A stretch of DNA of 64,000 nucleotides from contig NZ_BMZD01000001.1 in NCBI RefSeq assembly GCF_014652615.1, positions 598,380 through 662,379 on the forward strand, written 5' to 3'. This document shows, in pieces, positions 7,178 through 14,088 of the stretch; the first letter of the stretch is position 1; each line of letters begins with the position of its first letter. The position numbers and the translations under genes were made by a program. This DNA is from Novosphingobium arvoryzae. Lineage in GTDB: Bacteria; Pseudomonadota; Alphaproteobacteria; Sphingomonadales; Sphingomonadaceae. The notes under the pieces were generated by a model. That model had not been told where the DNA came from. It saw only the letters and a program-made list of their open reading frames with translations, and did no database searches.

Positions 7178-7389
7178 TGACCTTATCCTTCGAGGACGCA
7201 GCCGAAATCCTGAACGTGCATGTTCCCTTCCTGACTGTATTGGCCGAGCGCGGCGACCTTCAATTTGAAGACATTGGTGGTCACCAGCAGGTCAGGCTGC
7301 AGACTGTACTCGCCTATAAGCGCAAGCGCGATACTGCCCGCAGTTCTGCACTAGGTGAGCTTGGTGAGATAGATGGGCATCTGCTCTGA
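7174..7389 (+). CDS. Excisionase-fold antitoxin-like protein without a toxin partner
   Basis: The 71-residue protein matches the helix-turn-helix of antitoxins that accompany PIN-domain toxins: AAEILNVHVPFLTVLAERGDLQFEDIGGHQQVRLQTVLAYK (family form: AADxLNVSRPFLxKLLExGxIPFxxVGxHRRxxxxDLLAYK). It is co-transcribed with higBA (4-base overlap). No PIN-domain gene follows, only 170 gene-free bases with repeats. It is either a solitary antitoxin or the leftover of a second module truncated at its 3' side. Confidence 0.7.
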   Translation: MMTLSFEDAAEILNVHVPFLTVLAERGDLQFEDIGGHQQVRLQTVLAYKRKRDTARSSALGELGEIDGHLL

Positions 7390-7392
7390 AGC

Positions 7393-7468
7393 TTGAGCCA
7401 CTCACGATGATCCACCGCGACAGCACCGTGATCCAGCCGCCGCAAGCACAGTGTTGCGAACACCGTGC
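7393..7468 (+). repeat. Composite repeat with inverted repeat, copy 1
   Basis: The segment 7393-7417 recurs at 8771-8795 with 4 mismatches in 25 bases. The palindrome at 7446-7468 (arms GCACAGTGTT and AACACCGTGC, 3-base loop) recurs at 8865-8888 and in weaker form at 9403-9434. It sits just behind the excisionase-like antitoxin gene and before the membrane protein gene. Confidence 0.6.
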
Positions 7469-7562
7469 TCGCAGCCGCACCCAGATCGTCATGTGAGACT
7501 TGGCTGGCTGTCGACCGGAAACGCCGGTCGAAATTGGATTATCACGCCAAAATTTGAGTAGC

Positions 7563-8123
7563 TTACATGCTCGATCTGCGAGGCATGACGAAAGCCAGCA
7601 CATTCGCAACTAGGAAAAGCACAAGTGCTGCCCCAACCAAGTCCCCGACAAACACCGTGACAATCTGGATCAAGCCACCTTCAAAGCGTCCCGACGCCCA
7701 TAGATAACCGTTCAAGGCAACCGCGTTGGCGCTGGCGCAGAGCGTGCACAGCATAACGATATGCCACGCCCCAAGCCCAGCAAGAGTGCGCGGGATGTTC
7801 AGCGCCCACTTACCCAAAGAAACAGCAATCCAAGGCGTAATGCCCAAGATGACCGAGAAAATCATTTCATGAAACGCATCACCATCCGCCGTGCCATACA
7901 CGGTAAGGTACGCACCCAGAACCAGACCTACGGCGCCAACCCAGCCAAACATCAAAATTATCAGCGGACGAAAGGCAGCGGGTAGGAAGATCCAGTGTGC
8001 ACGCGATGTGTGCTCTAGGCCAGAAAAGAGCCAGGCGTTGAATTGGGCAAGTGCATACCAAGCGATCGCTATTCCAAGAACGTTGGTAACCGGCTTGATC
8101 AGCGTCTTGGCATCAAACTTCAT
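7563..8123 (-). CDS. Small multi-spanning membrane protein, copy 2
   Basis: The 186-residue protein has about five hydrophobic segments (around residues 15-35, 45-75, 85-105, 115-140 and 155-180) and no catalytic motif. It is clearly homologous to the truncated gene at the window start. Its ATG overlaps the stop codon of the winged-helix gene 8120-8476. The conserved pairing with a regulator and a divergent RNA in both copies suggests one functional unit, perhaps in signal sensing or element maintenance. The function is unknown. Confidence 0.75.
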   Translation of the reverse strand: MKFDAKTLIKPVTNVLGIAIAWYALAQFNAWLFSGLEHTSRAHWIFLPAAFRPLIILMFGWVGAVGLVLGAYLTVYGTADGDAFHEMIFSVILGITPWIAVSLGKWALNIPRTLAGLGAWHIVMLCTLCASANAVALNGYLWASGRFEGGLIQIVTVFVGDLVGAALVLFLVANVLAFVMPRRSSM

Positions 8124-8476
8124 GCAAGGCGGCTTTCCTCTACCAGCCCTTCAAGCGCGATGTTGATGCGATTACGGTAGTCCAAAGCCAAGTCGGTGGG
8201 GTCGACGAACTTCACACGCTTGTCAGTTTGATCCACTCGCAGCTTAACCAGCCCTTTGTCGCGCAGGCTGATAATCCGACGATAGGCTGTTGCCGCCGAC
8301 ACTTCAGTCATGCTGTTCATGATTTCGCCGACAGAGATGTCTGTGGTGCTATGCCATCGGATCAGTAAGCTTCTTAGCAGCTGGTCATCTTCTGCCGTCA
8401 TCACATCGAACGGCGACAGGCCGCGGATAGCGCCCAACAGGTTTAAAAACCGGATGTGGAGGGGTTCGACAGACAC
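8120..8476 (-). CDS. Winged-helix DNA-binding regulator, copy 2
   Basis: The 118-residue protein has the same length as copy 1 at 364-720. The region EIMNSMTEVSAATAYRR is nearly identical, followed by LRVDQTDKRVKFVDPTDLALDY. The helix-turn-helix and the basic wing indicate DNA binding. It overlaps the membrane protein gene by 4 bases and lies about 155 bases from the divergent candidate small RNA at 8632-8711. The conserved recognition helix implies that both copies bind similar sites. Confidence 0.78.
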   Translation of the reverse strand: MSVEPLHIRFLNLLGAIRGLSPFDVMTAEDDQLLRSLLIRWHSTTDISVGEIMNSMTEVSAATAYRRIISLRDKGLVKLRVDQTDKRVKFVDPTDLALDYRNRINIALEGLVEESRLA

Positions 8477-8631
8477 CGGTCGGATGTCTCAACAAGAGCT
8501 GCTGCTGTCAATATGCTCGATCAAGGAAGACTGGCTATTCTCATCGAGGCTGGGGCGTAATGGTCAGAATAAATGCTTTCATAATTGAAGGCATGTTGCT
8601 CCGCGCCCCCCATCTCGCTAAGAGCATCTTG

Positions 8632-8711
8632 CGACCCAAGGGGCGGATATGCATGCATATCCATAACCTCCAACTCACGCCCAGCTTTCTTCACGAGGGC
8701 TGGGCCTTTTT
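8632..8711 (+). ncRNA. Candidate small RNA, copy 2, ending in a Rho-independent terminator
   Basis: This is conserved with 881-959. It contains a perfect 18-base palindrome (GGATATGCATGCATATCC at 8645-8662), a linker with CCTCC that could pair with ribosome binding sites, and a terminator hairpin (8678-8705, 11-bp stem) followed by five T residues. The 3' arm of the terminator is identical in both copies and the 5' arm differs only by changes that keep pairing. A long antisense frame across it is probably fortuitous. Confidence 0.55.
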
Positions 8712-8770
8712 CGCCAAATTTCACAAGCGCACGGAGGTTAGATTGCCGTTGGGCCTGCGGCGATGGCTGT

Positions 8771-8888
8771 TTGAACCACTCACAGTAATCCACCGTCGAG
8801 CACCCCGCCCCTGAGTGCTCCATGCGCATTTAGTCCAGCATCAAGGCCGATGTACCGTGCCGAAGCACCGTGTTTCGAAACGCTGTGC
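8771..8888 (+). repeat. Composite repeat with inverted repeat, copy 2
   Basis: The segment 8771-8795 matches 7393-7417. The palindrome 8865-8888 pairs 10 of 12 positions by Watson-Crick rules around a central TTTCGAAA. It lies about 75 bases before the ATG of the secreted protein gene at 8963, so it could also act as an operator. Confidence 0.55.
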
Positions 8889-8962
8889 TACCGGGCCTAT
8901 TTATGATTGTCGATGAGCGTGTCAGCGCGGTATCGGTGGCCCAATGTCCAAATGGGGTACAC

Positions 8963-9319
8963 ATGAAAGCGAAAGTCTTCAGCCTCCTTGCACTGGCATG
9001 TGCAGTCACGCAGATGCCAGTTCTTGCGCAGCCTTCGCAAACGCAACATCCCCACATTTTCAACATCTATGCCTCGGTCCAAGAAGGCCACCCGCAAGAA
9101 GTCGAGATTACACAGGCCAAGATTGTTGAACTCGAACGCTGTGGGATTGCCGCCATCAGCGACTCAACGGTTCGCTACGAGGGTTTGGCACCGAGCTTGT
9201 ACATTACCCTCACTGGCCCCCATCGTGATCTGACCATAGCCAAGGCCGAGCTGCAAAAAGCCAAGACTTGCGGGATCGAAGGCTACACCAGAAGGGCAAC
9301 GTTCCTCGGAGGGGAGTGA
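8963..9319 (+). CDS. Small secreted protein of unknown function
   Basis: The ATG at 8963 is chosen because it begins a clear signal peptide (MKAKVFSLLALACAVTQMPVLA, with cleavage before QPSQ). The in-frame extension upstream to 8870 does not look like a leader. The mature part of about 95 residues has two cysteines and no motif I recognise. It is expected in the periplasm. It is the last gene of the island before the tRNA. Confidence 0.65.
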   Translation: MKAKVFSLLALACAVTQMPVLAQPSQTQHPHIFNIYASVQEGHPQEVEITQAKIVELERCGIAAISDSTVRYEGLAPSLYITLTGPHRDLTIAKAELQKAKTCGIEGYTRRATFLGGE

Positions 9320-9343
9320 GCGTCACTCACGCTCGTCAGCATC

Positions 9344-9434
9344 GTGAGTTGCTCAATCAAGCGTCTCCACGCTGTAGCCACCTTCACGGCGCAGTTCTGA
9401 CGCCGTGCCCAAGACCGTGTGTGAAACACCGTGC
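9344..9434 (+). repeat. Diverged module-border repeat D with palindrome copy 3
   Basis: The segment 9344-9405 aligns without gaps to repeat A, with conserved ends (GTGAGT.GCTCAA and GCGCAG.T.TGACGCC) and a diverged middle. It runs directly into a third copy of the palindromic repeat (9403-9434: CCGTGCCCAAG then GAAACACCGTGC). It lies between the secreted protein gene and the tRNA gene. Confidence 0.5.
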
Positions 9435-9523
9435 AGACAGCCTCTATCACAGCCCGATCAGCGCAGATTCGATGAGCCGAATTTGCTTATGATCTGTTTA
9501 TGGGAAAATTGAGCTCGCGAGCA

Positions 9524-9557
9524 GTTTTGTCGAGGGCGTAAGCCCTTGAGACAAAAC
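9524..9557 (-). terminator. Hairpin downstream of tRNA-Arg
   Basis: An inverted repeat GTTTTGTC..GGGC / GCCC..GACAAAAC lies 10 bases beyond the tRNA 3' end on the minus strand. It has no long T run, so it may act as a terminator or a processing signal for the tRNA transcript. Confidence 0.4.
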
Positions 9558-9566
9558 GCGAAGCGG

Positions 9567-9643
<77 letters not shown>

Positions 9644-9748
9644 TTGTGAGGTGGGCGGTTAGCAGTGTGGGCGGCGGTGCGCCAGTGTCTTTTATCACTC
9701 ATTTGCAGTTAGCGATTTGGCAAGCACGGCGGTGCTAGGACTCGCCGG

Positions 9749-10192
9749 ATGAACGCTCCTACCAATTTCGGTCCGTCCTCGCTTGCTCCCGGCTCTGCTC
9801 TCGGGGGCGCGCTGCCTGGCTCTGGCCGGGCGGAATTCGGGCAGGCTTCGGCCAGTGCCATGAGCATGAAGTGGTCAGCACTGCACGATGCGGCCGGGGT
9901 CGTGGCGATGCTGGCGGGAATCGCCGCGGAGCCGATGCGGGCGGATGTGCGCAATTTCCCGGCGATCATGCGCGATGCCGGGGGCTGGCGGCGCAGCATG
10001 GCGGAGCAGGGGATCGAGGACCTGACCGCGATCATGGAGCCGGGCATGGCCGCCTTGCTGGCGGTGCACGCGCGCGGCGTCAGCCCGGCGGCGGCGGCGC
10101 TGGCCCTGTGGCAGGAGTTCCATGCGGCGCGCGCCGCGCTGCTGGCGCTGACCCCGCCGGCCGATTCGCCCATGCCGCGCCGGTTCATGTAG
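9749..10192 (+). CDS. Conserved hypothetical protein
   Basis: The 147-residue protein has an Ala/Gly/Ser-rich, probably disordered first third, followed by a helical part (MKWSALHDAAGVVAMLAGI.. to the end). It has no signal peptide and no known motif. The start of the conserved part, MKWSALHDAA, at residue 40 could be an alternative translation start. It lies just upstream of mmcB on the same strand. The high GC and codon pattern fit the core genome, in contrast to the island to the left. Confidence 0.55.
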   Translation: MNAPTNFGPSSLAPGSALGGALPGSGRAEFGQASASAMSMKWSALHDAAGVVAMLAGIAAEPMRADVRNFPAIMRDAGGWRRSMAEQGIEDLTAIMEPGMAALLAVHARGVSPAAAALALWQEFHAARAALLALTPPADSPMPRRFM

Positions 10193-10246
10193 ACGGACCG
10201 GCCGCGCAGGCTTGCGTGGTTCATGATATGTTCCTATGGTTCGACA

Positions 10247-10753
10247 ATGGCCGAGCCCTCCCCCAGTTTACCCGCGTCCGCCGATGACGCCTTCAGTCGC
10301 GAGGCGCAGGCCGTGGCGCGCGGGATTTGCCGCTTGTTCGCGCGCAACGACATCTGGTGCCTGCCCGAAATGCCCCTGCGCAACGGGCGGCGGGCTGACC
10401 TGATGGGGATCGACGCCAAGGGGCAACTGGTGATCGTGGAGATCAAGGTCAGCCGGGCCGATTTGCTGGGCGATGGCAAGTGGACCGATTACCTGGACTT
10501 TTGCGACCGGTTCTATTGGGGCCTTGCCCCGCATCTGGACCGGGCGTGCATGGAAGACGCCAGCTTTCTGCCGGAACGCTGCGGCCTGATCGTGGCGGAT
10601 GGCTATGACGCCGAAATCCTGCGCCCGGCGGCGACGGTCCCGCTGGCGGCGGCGCGCCGCAAGGTGGAGGTTGAGCGCCTGGCGCGAGCCTCGCTGCGGC
10701 GGCACTTGTCCGTGCTGGACCCGCGCCTGTCCAGTTGGGACCAGCGCGTCTGA
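10247..10753 (+). CDS. mmcB: MmcB-family DNA repair protein
   Basis: The protein belongs to the alphaproteobacterial MmcB (DUF1052) family, linked in Caulobacter to resistance to DNA crosslinking agents. It has a PD-(D/E)xK-like nuclease core: R.AD..GID..GQLVIVEIKVSRADLLGDGKW, followed by a conserved DFCDRFYWG segment. ATG 10247 (MAEPSPS) is preferred to ATG 10223 because the extra residues are not family-like. A DUF1289 gene follows in convergent orientation. Confidence 0.9.
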   Translation: MAEPSPSLPASADDAFSREAQAVARGICRLFARNDIWCLPEMPLRNGRRADLMGIDAKGQLVIVEIKVSRADLLGDGKWTDYLDFCDRFYWGLAPHLDRACMEDASFLPERCGLIVADGYDAEILRPAATVPLAAARRKVEVERLARASLRRHLSVLDPRLSSWDQRV

Positions 10754-10778
10754 CCTGGGCCAGCCGACCCTTGGGGGC

Positions 10779-10943
10779 CTAGCCCTGTCGCAGGGGCAGC
10801 TGGTTGAGGATGGCGCGCTTTTCGCGGGGCTTCAGGATCGGCCAGTCGGCGATTTCATTGAGTGTGCGCTTGCAGCCCTGGCACCATTGCCGCACCGGAT
10901 CGATCCGACAGGTGCCGTCGCAAGGGGAGGGAGGCTGATGCAT
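10779..10943 (-). CDS. DUF1289 small cysteine-rich protein
   Basis: The 54-residue protein is typical of DUF1289: four cysteines (C8, C12, C21, C24) in CDGTCRIDPVRQWCQGC, followed by R.L.EIADW and a basic C-terminal part ending in KREKRAIL. The cysteines may bind a metal. Members are small cytoplasmic proteins without known function. It is convergent with mmcB, 25 bases from its stop. Confidence 0.85.
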   Translation of the reverse strand: MHQPPSPCDGTCRIDPVRQWCQGCKRTLNEIADWPILKPREKRAILNQLPLRQG

Positions 10944-11250
10944 ACTCACCTGACGCAATCAGATTCGGCAGTCATTCGCAAGTCTTAAGCGGCGCATTTC
11001 CTGTTAGGCCGCAATTATCTTGCTTTATTGCGAACATTGCTTATATGCAGTTTCAGCAATCGGCGCGCGGAGCCAGTCTCCCGTGCAGTCCCGGCAGCGT
11101 GAGGTCAGCGTTTCGGCGCAAGACCTGCCCGGACTTACGGTCGCCGTTATCGCCTGAAGCCACCTTTTTCACGCAGGGTCGCATCGAACGACACTTGCTT
11201 CGCGTTGCGGGTTCGATCCCGTGCGCGCCGCTTCATTTTGAGAGTTTTCC
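10944..11250. other. Intergenic region with long leader of the helicase gene
   Basis: No gene is supported in these 307 bases. A possible promoter lies at 11020-11047. A tRNA T-arm-like segment lies at 11206-11230, but no tRNA 5' half is present. The remaining sequence would form a leader of about 195 bases for the DEAD-box helicase. Confidence 0.4.
11020..11047 (+). promoter_or_regulatory. Possible promoter of the DEAD-box helicase gene
   Basis: TTGCTT (11020-11025) and TATATG (11042-11047) are 16 bases apart. Transcription from here would give a 5' leader of about 195 bases. Long leaders are common for cold-induced helicase genes. The match is moderate. Confidence 0.35.
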
Positions 11251-12855
11251 ATGTCCTATTTTTCCGACCTTGGCCTGGCCGAGCCGCTGCTGCGTGCGCT
11301 TGAAGCCAAGGGCTATTCCGATCCCACCCCGATCCAGACCCAGGCCATTCCCGCCCTGCTGCAGGGCCGCGACATCCTGGGCATCGCCCAGACCGGAACG
11401 GGCAAGACCGCCGCGTTCTCGCTGCCCTCGCTGCACCGGCTGGCCGCCAATCCCAAGGCGCGCAACAATGCCGCCTGCCGGATGCTGGTGCTGTCCCCCA
11501 CGCGCGAACTGGCGGCGCAGATCGCCGAAAACATGCGCGGCTATGCCAAGTACCTGAACCTGTCCGTTCAGTGCGTGTTCGGCGGCGTGCCGGTGGGCAA
11601 GCAGGCCCGTGCGCTGGTGCCGGGCTGCGATATCCTGGTGGCAACGCCGGGCCGCCTGCTCGATCTGATCGACCAGCGCGCGCTGACGCTGCGCCATGTC
11701 GAGATCTTCGTGCTGGACGAAGCCGACCAGATGATGGACCTGGGCTTTATCGTGCCGCTGAAGCGGGTCGCCAACCTGCTGCCCAAGGACCGCCAGAGCC
11801 TGTTCTTCAGCGCGACGATGCCCAAGGCGATCGCCGACCTGGGCAAGCAGTTCATCAGCAACCCGGTGCGCGTCGAAGTGACGCCGCAGGCTACCACGGC
11901 CGAGCGGATCGAGCAGTGGGTGACGTTCATCAACCAGTCCGAAAAGCAGGCGCTGCTGACACTGCGGCTGAAGGCCGGGCTGGCCGACAATTCGATCGAC
12001 CGCGCGCTGGTGTTCACCCGCACCAAGCACGGCGCGGACCGCGTGGTGCGCCATCTGGCGACCGCCGGGGTCAATGCCGCCGCGATCCACGGCAACAAGA
12101 GCCAGGCACAGCGCACCGCCGCGCTGCTGGGCTTCCGCAAGGGCAGCATCCCGGTGCTGGTGGCGACCGATATCGCCGCGCGCGGGATTGACGTTTCGGG
12201 CGTCAGCCACGTGTTCAACTTTGAACTGCCGAACGTGCCGGAGCAGTATGTCCACCGCATTGGCCGCACCGCGCGCGCCGGAGCGGACGGGATCGCGCTG
12301 AGCTTCTGCGCGCCGGACGAAAAGCCCTATCTGCGCGATATCGAGCGCCTGACCGGGGTGAAGCTGGACCCGATGCCGCTGCCGGAGAACTTCCAGCAGG
12401 AAGCCGCCCGTCTGCCGCTGCCGGTGCGCAAGCCGGCCGAGGCGGAGCAGGATGCCCGCCGCGAGGCGCGCGATGCGCGCGGGCGTGGTGGTCCGGCGGC
12501 GCGCGGGCAGGGTGGCCGCGGTGCTGGCGGCGGTGGCCGCAACAACAACCAGAGCCGGGGCGGGCAGGGCCGCGATGGCCGCTCGCGCGATGCTCAGGCA
12601 CGCGAATCGTATCGCGGCGAACGTCCTGCCGCGCCGCAGCGCGGGCCGGTGTTCAACCCGCTGGGCAATGAAGGGCGCGGCGCGGTGGAAGCCACCCGTC
12701 CTGCCACCGCCCGCCCGGCTGGCGACCGTCCGCGCGGCGAGCGCCCGCAGGGTGAGCGCAGCGGCGGGGATCGCCGTCCGCAGGGCGACCGCCGCCCGCG
12801 CGGCAATGGCGGTGGGCGCCCGCAGCAGCGCGGCCCGGCGGCCCGCGCCAACTGA
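11251..12855 (+). CDS. rhlE: DEAD-box ATP-dependent RNA helicase, RhlE type
   Basis: The 534-residue protein has all helicase motifs in order: Q motif (GYSDPTPIQTQAIP), Walker A (AQTGTGKTAAF), PTRELAAQI, DEAD (VLDEADQMMDLG), SAT, ARGIDVSGV and HRIGRTARAG. The last roughly 150 residues form an Arg/Gly-rich tail with repeated RGG/GDRRP units. This tail is probably disordered and binds RNA. RhlE-type enzymes remodel RNA in ribosome assembly and mRNA decay. The gene stands alone behind a long leader. Confidence 0.95.
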   Translation: MSYFSDLGLAEPLLRALEAKGYSDPTPIQTQAIPALLQGRDILGIAQTGTGKTAAFSLPSLHRLAANPKARNNAACRMLVLSPTRELAAQIAENMRGYAKYLNLSVQCVFGGVPVGKQARALVPGCDILVATPGRLLDLIDQRALTLRHVEIFVLDEADQMMDLGFIVPLKRVANLLPKDRQSLFFSATMPKAIADLGKQFISNPVRVEVTPQATTAERIEQWVTFINQSEKQALLTLRLKAGLADNSIDRALVFTRTKHGADRVVRHLATAGVNAAAIHGNKSQAQRTAALLGFRKGSIPVLVATDIAARGIDVSGVSHVFNFELPNVPEQYVHRIGRTARAGADGIALSFCAPDEKPYLRDIERLTGVKLDPMPLPENFQQEAARLPLPVRKPAEAEQDARREARDARGRGGPAARGQGGRGAGGGGRNNNQSRGGQGRDGRSRDAQARESYRGERPAAPQRGPVFNPLGNEGRGAVEATRPATARPAGDRPRGERPQGERSGGDRRPQGDRRPRGNGGGRPQQRGPAARAN

Positions 12856-12937
12856 TCCGCGCCAACTGATCCACGAACAGGCCTGATGCCCACGCAGCCG
12901 CTTGCACCAGCAGCGATAGCGTGGGCATAAGCCTGCC

Positions 12938-13672
12938 ATGCTTGCAACCGACCATCCCGGCTGGACCGCCGCCGCGCTTTCCGCGCTGGTGATGACCGTC
13001 ATCGTGGCGGTGCGCTATCTGATCACATCCGGGGCATTTGCCTGGGCAACCCGGCGCGTGCGACCGGGGCTGTACCAGGGGCTGGACCGGCAGATCCGCC
13101 AGGAACTGGGCTGGTCGCTGGCCTCTGCCGGAATCTACGGCGCACCGGCCGGACTGGTCGCCTGGGGCTGGCAGCAGCACGGCTGGACGCGGATTTATAC
13201 CGAGGTCGACGCCTATCCCGTCTGGTGGTTGCCGGTTTCGCTGCTGGTCTATCTGTTCCTGCACGATACCTGGTTCTACTGGACCCATCGCTGGATGCAC
13301 CGCCCGCGCGTGTTCCGGCTGGCCCACGCGGTCCACCACGCCAGCAAGCCTCCCACGGCCTGGGCGGCGATGAGCTTTCATCCGATCGAAGCGGTGACCG
13401 GGGCGATCGTCATCCCCGCGCTGGTGTTCGTCGTGCCGGTACACATCGGCGTGCTGGGGCTGGTGCTGGCCACCATGACGCTGATGGGCGTCACCAATCA
13501 CATGGGCTGGGAACTGTTCCCGCGCTGGCTGGTTCATTCGCGGTTGGGGAACTGGCTGATAACCGCCAGCCATCACCAGCGGCATCACGAAAGCTATCTA
13601 TGCAATTACGGACTTTATTTCCGCGTCTGGGACCGGTTGTGCGGCACGGATCGCGGGCTGTCGCGGCTCTGA
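12938..13672 (+). CDS. Sterol desaturase / fatty acid hydroxylase family membrane protein
   Basis: The 244-residue protein has several membrane segments and the histidine clusters of the fatty acid hydroxylase superfamily: HDTWFYWTHRWMH, HAVHHASKPP and SHHQRHHES. These histidines bind two irons in the enzyme family. The substrate is unknown; lipid, carotenoid or hopanoid hydroxylation are possible. The 3' end overlaps the next gene (DUF2141) by 73 bases in another frame, which is unusually long. Confidence 0.9.
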   Translation: MLATDHPGWTAAALSALVMTVIVAVRYLITSGAFAWATRRVRPGLYQGLDRQIRQELGWSLASAGIYGAPAGLVAWGWQQHGWTRIYTEVDAYPVWWLPVSLLVYLFLHDTWFYWTHRWMHRPRVFRLAHAVHHASKPPTAWAAMSFHPIEAVTGAIVIPALVFVVPVHIGVLGLVLATMTLMGVTNHMGWELFPRWLVHSRLGNWLITASHHQRHHESYLCNYGLYFRVWDRLCGTDRGLSRL

Positions 13673-14088
13673 TTGCCGCGCCGGTCCTGCTGGCTGCCAC
13701 CCCACCGGCTGCGGGTGGTGGCAAGGTCAGCATGGAAGTCACCGGCCTGCGCAATGCCAAGGGCCAGGTGCTGGCCTGCCTGACGGCCCAGCCCAAGGCC
13801 TTTCCCGATTGCAGCAAGGACCCGGCGGCGCGCACCGCGATCGTTCCGGCGGCGGGTACCGTGCGGATCGAGTTCGGGCATGTTCCGGCGGGGCGCTATG
13901 CGATCTCGCTGATCCATGACGAGAACGGCAACCGCAAGATGGACATGGCGATCATGATGCCGAAGGAAGGCTATGGCTTTTCGCGCAACGCCCCGGTCAG
14001 CTTTGGTCCGCCGAAATTTGCCAAGGCCGCGTTCGACGTGACCGGCGGCGATGTCGTCCAGCAGGCGAAGATGCGCTATCTGCTGTGA
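13600..14088 (+). CDS. DUF2141 exported protein
   Basis: The 162-residue protein starts at ATG 13600 inside the hydroxylase gene. This start gives an N-terminal basic segment followed by a hydrophobic stretch (AVAALIAAPVLLAATPPAAGGG), consistent with a signal peptide. The mature part has the DUF2141 pattern: VTGLRNAKGQVLACL..PAGRYAISLIHDENGNRKMD..PKEGYGFS. A paralogue lies at 29745-30257. The stop overlaps the GTG start of the MFS gene (GTGA). The function is unknown. Confidence 0.82.
   Translation: MQLRTLFPRLGPVVRHGSRAVAALIAAPVLLAATPPAAGGGKVSMEVTGLRNAKGQVLACLTAQPKAFPDCSKDPAARTAIVPAAGTVRIEFGHVPAGRYAISLIHDENGNRKMDMAIMMPKEGYGFSRNAPVSFGPPKFAKAAFDVTGGDVVQQAKMRYLL

Noticed and set aside
8521..8829. 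A 102-residue minus-strand frame across the candidate small RNA
   Set aside because: It overlaps the palindrome and terminator conserved in both copies, and copy 1 has no matching frame; I consider it a shadow of the RNA.
11206..11230. tRNA T-arm-like sequence (GCGGGTTCGATCCCGT)
   Set aside because: No matching acceptor, D or anticodon arm is found upstream; probably chance or an old tRNA remnant in the helicase leader.
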